NCBI GenBank assembly: GCA_020634565.1
Contig: JACKBN010000011.1
Span: 62,001 to 126,000, forward strand
Direction of reading: 5' to 3'
Source of the DNA: Ardenticatenaceae bacterium
GTDB lineage: Bacteria; Chloroflexota; Anaerolineae; Promineifilales; Promineifilaceae
Length of the DNA stretch: 64,000 nt
The notes beneath the pieces were generated by a model that saw only the letters and a list, made by a program, of their open reading frames with translations, ran no database searches and was not told where the DNA came from. Each line of letters starts with the position of its first letter. The first letter of the stretch is position 1. The position numbers and the translations under genes were made by a program. Of this stretch, positions 63,063-64,000 are shown in pieces.

Positions 63063-64000
63063 ATGCGATTTGACAGATTTACGGAACGTGCCCAGGATGC
63101 AGCCGCCAGAGCCTATGAACTTACGCAGGAATATGGCCATACTCAGGTAGATACCGAACACCTTTTCCTGGCACTTTTGCGGCAAGATGACGGAGCCGTT
63201 CCCCAACTGCTTGATCAACTGAAAATAGACGTTGCTGCCATGGAGCAGCGCTTGTCTGAAGAACTGCGCAACAGCCCCAAAGTATCCGTGTATGGCGGCG
63301 GCGTGGGGCAGATTTTCTACACGCCTCGCATCCGTACTGTGTTGGAACTGGCCCAAGGGGAAGCCAATCGCCTGAAAGACGAATTTATCTCGACCGAACA
63401 CCTCTTTTTGGCCATTTTAAGCGAGCGTAACACGCCGTCGGCCCGCATTTTGCAGGAGTTTGGCGTGACTCGTGAGCGCGTGCTGAACAGCATTGAAGAG
63501 CTGCGCGGCGGCGCTCGGGTAACCGACCGTCAGGCCGAAAGCCGCTACCGTACTCTGGACAAATACAGCCGTGATCTCACCCAGCTGGCCCGCGAAGGTA
63601 AGCTGGACCCCGTTATTGGCCGGGATAATGAGATTTTGCGTGTGGTGCAGGTGCTCAGCCGCCGCACCAAGAACAACCCTGTGCTCATCGGTGAAGCAGG
63701 TGTGGGTAAAACCGCCATCGTCGAAGGGCTGGCGCAGAAAATTAACAAGAATGACGTACCAGAAAACCTGCTCAACAAAAAGGTCGTCTCGCTCGATTTG
63801 GGCGCGATGATTGCTGGCAGTCGCTTCCGGGGCGAATTTGAAGAGCGCTTGAAGGCGTCGATGGAAGAAATCCAGCGGGCGCAGGGCGAAATTATTCTCT
63901 TCATTGATGAGCTGCATACGGTGGTGGGCGCTGGCTCGGCGCAGGGCGCCATGGACGCCAGCAACATGCTTAAACCGGCCCTGGCTCGTGGCGAACTGCA
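63063..64000 (+). CDS. clpC: ClpC/ClpB-type AAA+ ATPase (partial, runs off the window)
   Basis: The first 312 codons begin [20 protein letters not shown], a double Clp-N domain ([20 protein letters not shown], and [18 protein letters not shown]), followed by the first AAA module with Walker [18 protein letters not shown] and Walker [21 protein letters not shown]. The Clp-N start without a zinc domain fits ClpC or ClpB; the symbol is provisional because the middle domain is cut off. It should unfold proteins for ClpP or for reactivation. Confidence 0.9.
   Translation, partial: MRFDRFTERAQDAAARAYELTQEYGHTQVDTEHLFLALLRQDDGAVPQLLDQLKIDVAAMEQRLSEELRNSPKVSVYGGGVGQIFYTPRIRTVLELAQGEANRLKDEFISTEHLFLAILSERNTPSARILQEFGVTRERVLNSIEELRGGARVTDRQAESRYRTLDKYSRDLTQLAREGKLDPVIGRDNEILRVVQVLSRRTKNNPVLIGEAGVGKTAIVEGLAQKINKNDVPENLLNKKVVSLDLGAMIAGSRFRGEFEERLKASMEEIQRAQGEIILFIDELHTVVGAGSAQGAMDASNMLKPALARGEL

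Overview
This window most likely comes from a Chloroflexota genome (Anaerolineae/Caldilineae-like), probably an environmental or metagenome-assembled one. This is inferred from several things: a Mycobacterium-like CysM/Mec/CysO/MoeZ sulfur-carrier set beside a SAM-I riboswitch, many lipoproteins with Thr/Ala/Pro linkers, GAF and PAS kinases, a secreted beta-helix/Calx-beta protein ending in VYLPLIVR, and a mid-50s G+C content by eye. No rRNA or tRNA gene was seen and no marker proves the lineage. The most striking property is a DNA word. The palindrome AACGGCCGTT (core CGGCCG) occurs about once per 400-500 bp, in all reading frames and between genes, roughly 150 cores in my hand count.

Layout. 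0-6 kb: a partial ECF-type sigma factor, a YhhN membrane protein, then cysM followed by a promoter with twin palindromes, a SAM-I riboswitch with terminator, and mec-cysO-DUF4395-thioredoxin-moeZ. 6-11.4 kb: a lipoprotein, a histidine phosphatase, a nucleotidyltransferase, a GNAT enzyme, a methyltransferase split by a 962-bp IS5-type element with an exact 8-bp target duplication, an ACT-domain protein, and a hicA-hicB toxin-antitoxin pair with a 48-codon third ORF. 11.3-20.2 kb (mostly minus): an SGNH-like lipoprotein, a VanW protein, a frameshifted phospholipase-D-like protein, two small genes, a HerA/FtsK-like ATPase and a membrane protein. 20.4-30.5 kb: a large hybrid histidine kinase, a lipoprotein, two SpoIIAA-like paralogues, a PfkB kinase, and a GAF-GAF histidine kinase broken by two frameshifts. 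30.6-39.4 kb: five surface or TPR-type genes (PPC-like, TolB/WD40-like, TPR regulator). 39.6-48.8 kb: amine oxidase, OsmC, ECF sigma factor, a TetR-thioesterase-GNAT cluster with two identical operators, a RarA-methyltransferase fusion, two small membrane proteins and an M24 peptidase. 49-53.3 kb: the beta-helix/Calx-beta protein and an AT-rich two-gene module (soluble protein plus multi-pass membrane protein) that lacks the CGGCCG word and looks acquired. 53.4-64 kb: adenine deaminase, a YafQ-like toxin-antitoxin pair, an autoregulated membrane protein/winged-helix pair, proS, a small conserved-looking protein, rplS, a C26 peptidase, murI, a PPOX-fold protein and the start of a Clp ATPase.

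Working together. The 1.5-5.9 kb block reads as a complete thiocarboxylate route: MoeZ activates and sulfurates CysO, CysM joins the sulfur to an activated serine, and Mec releases cysteine, with the mec-moeZ part under SAM control. Two further repeat systems punctuate the window. One is made of degenerate (G)GTAATC/GGAGATT words that form hairpins between genes and enter coding sequence as protein linkers or C-termini. The other is a set of long perfect or near-perfect inverted repeats at gene ends. Eight genes carry nine single-base frameshifts, mostly one missing G or C in a short run. This suggests either consensus-sequence errors or widespread slippage.
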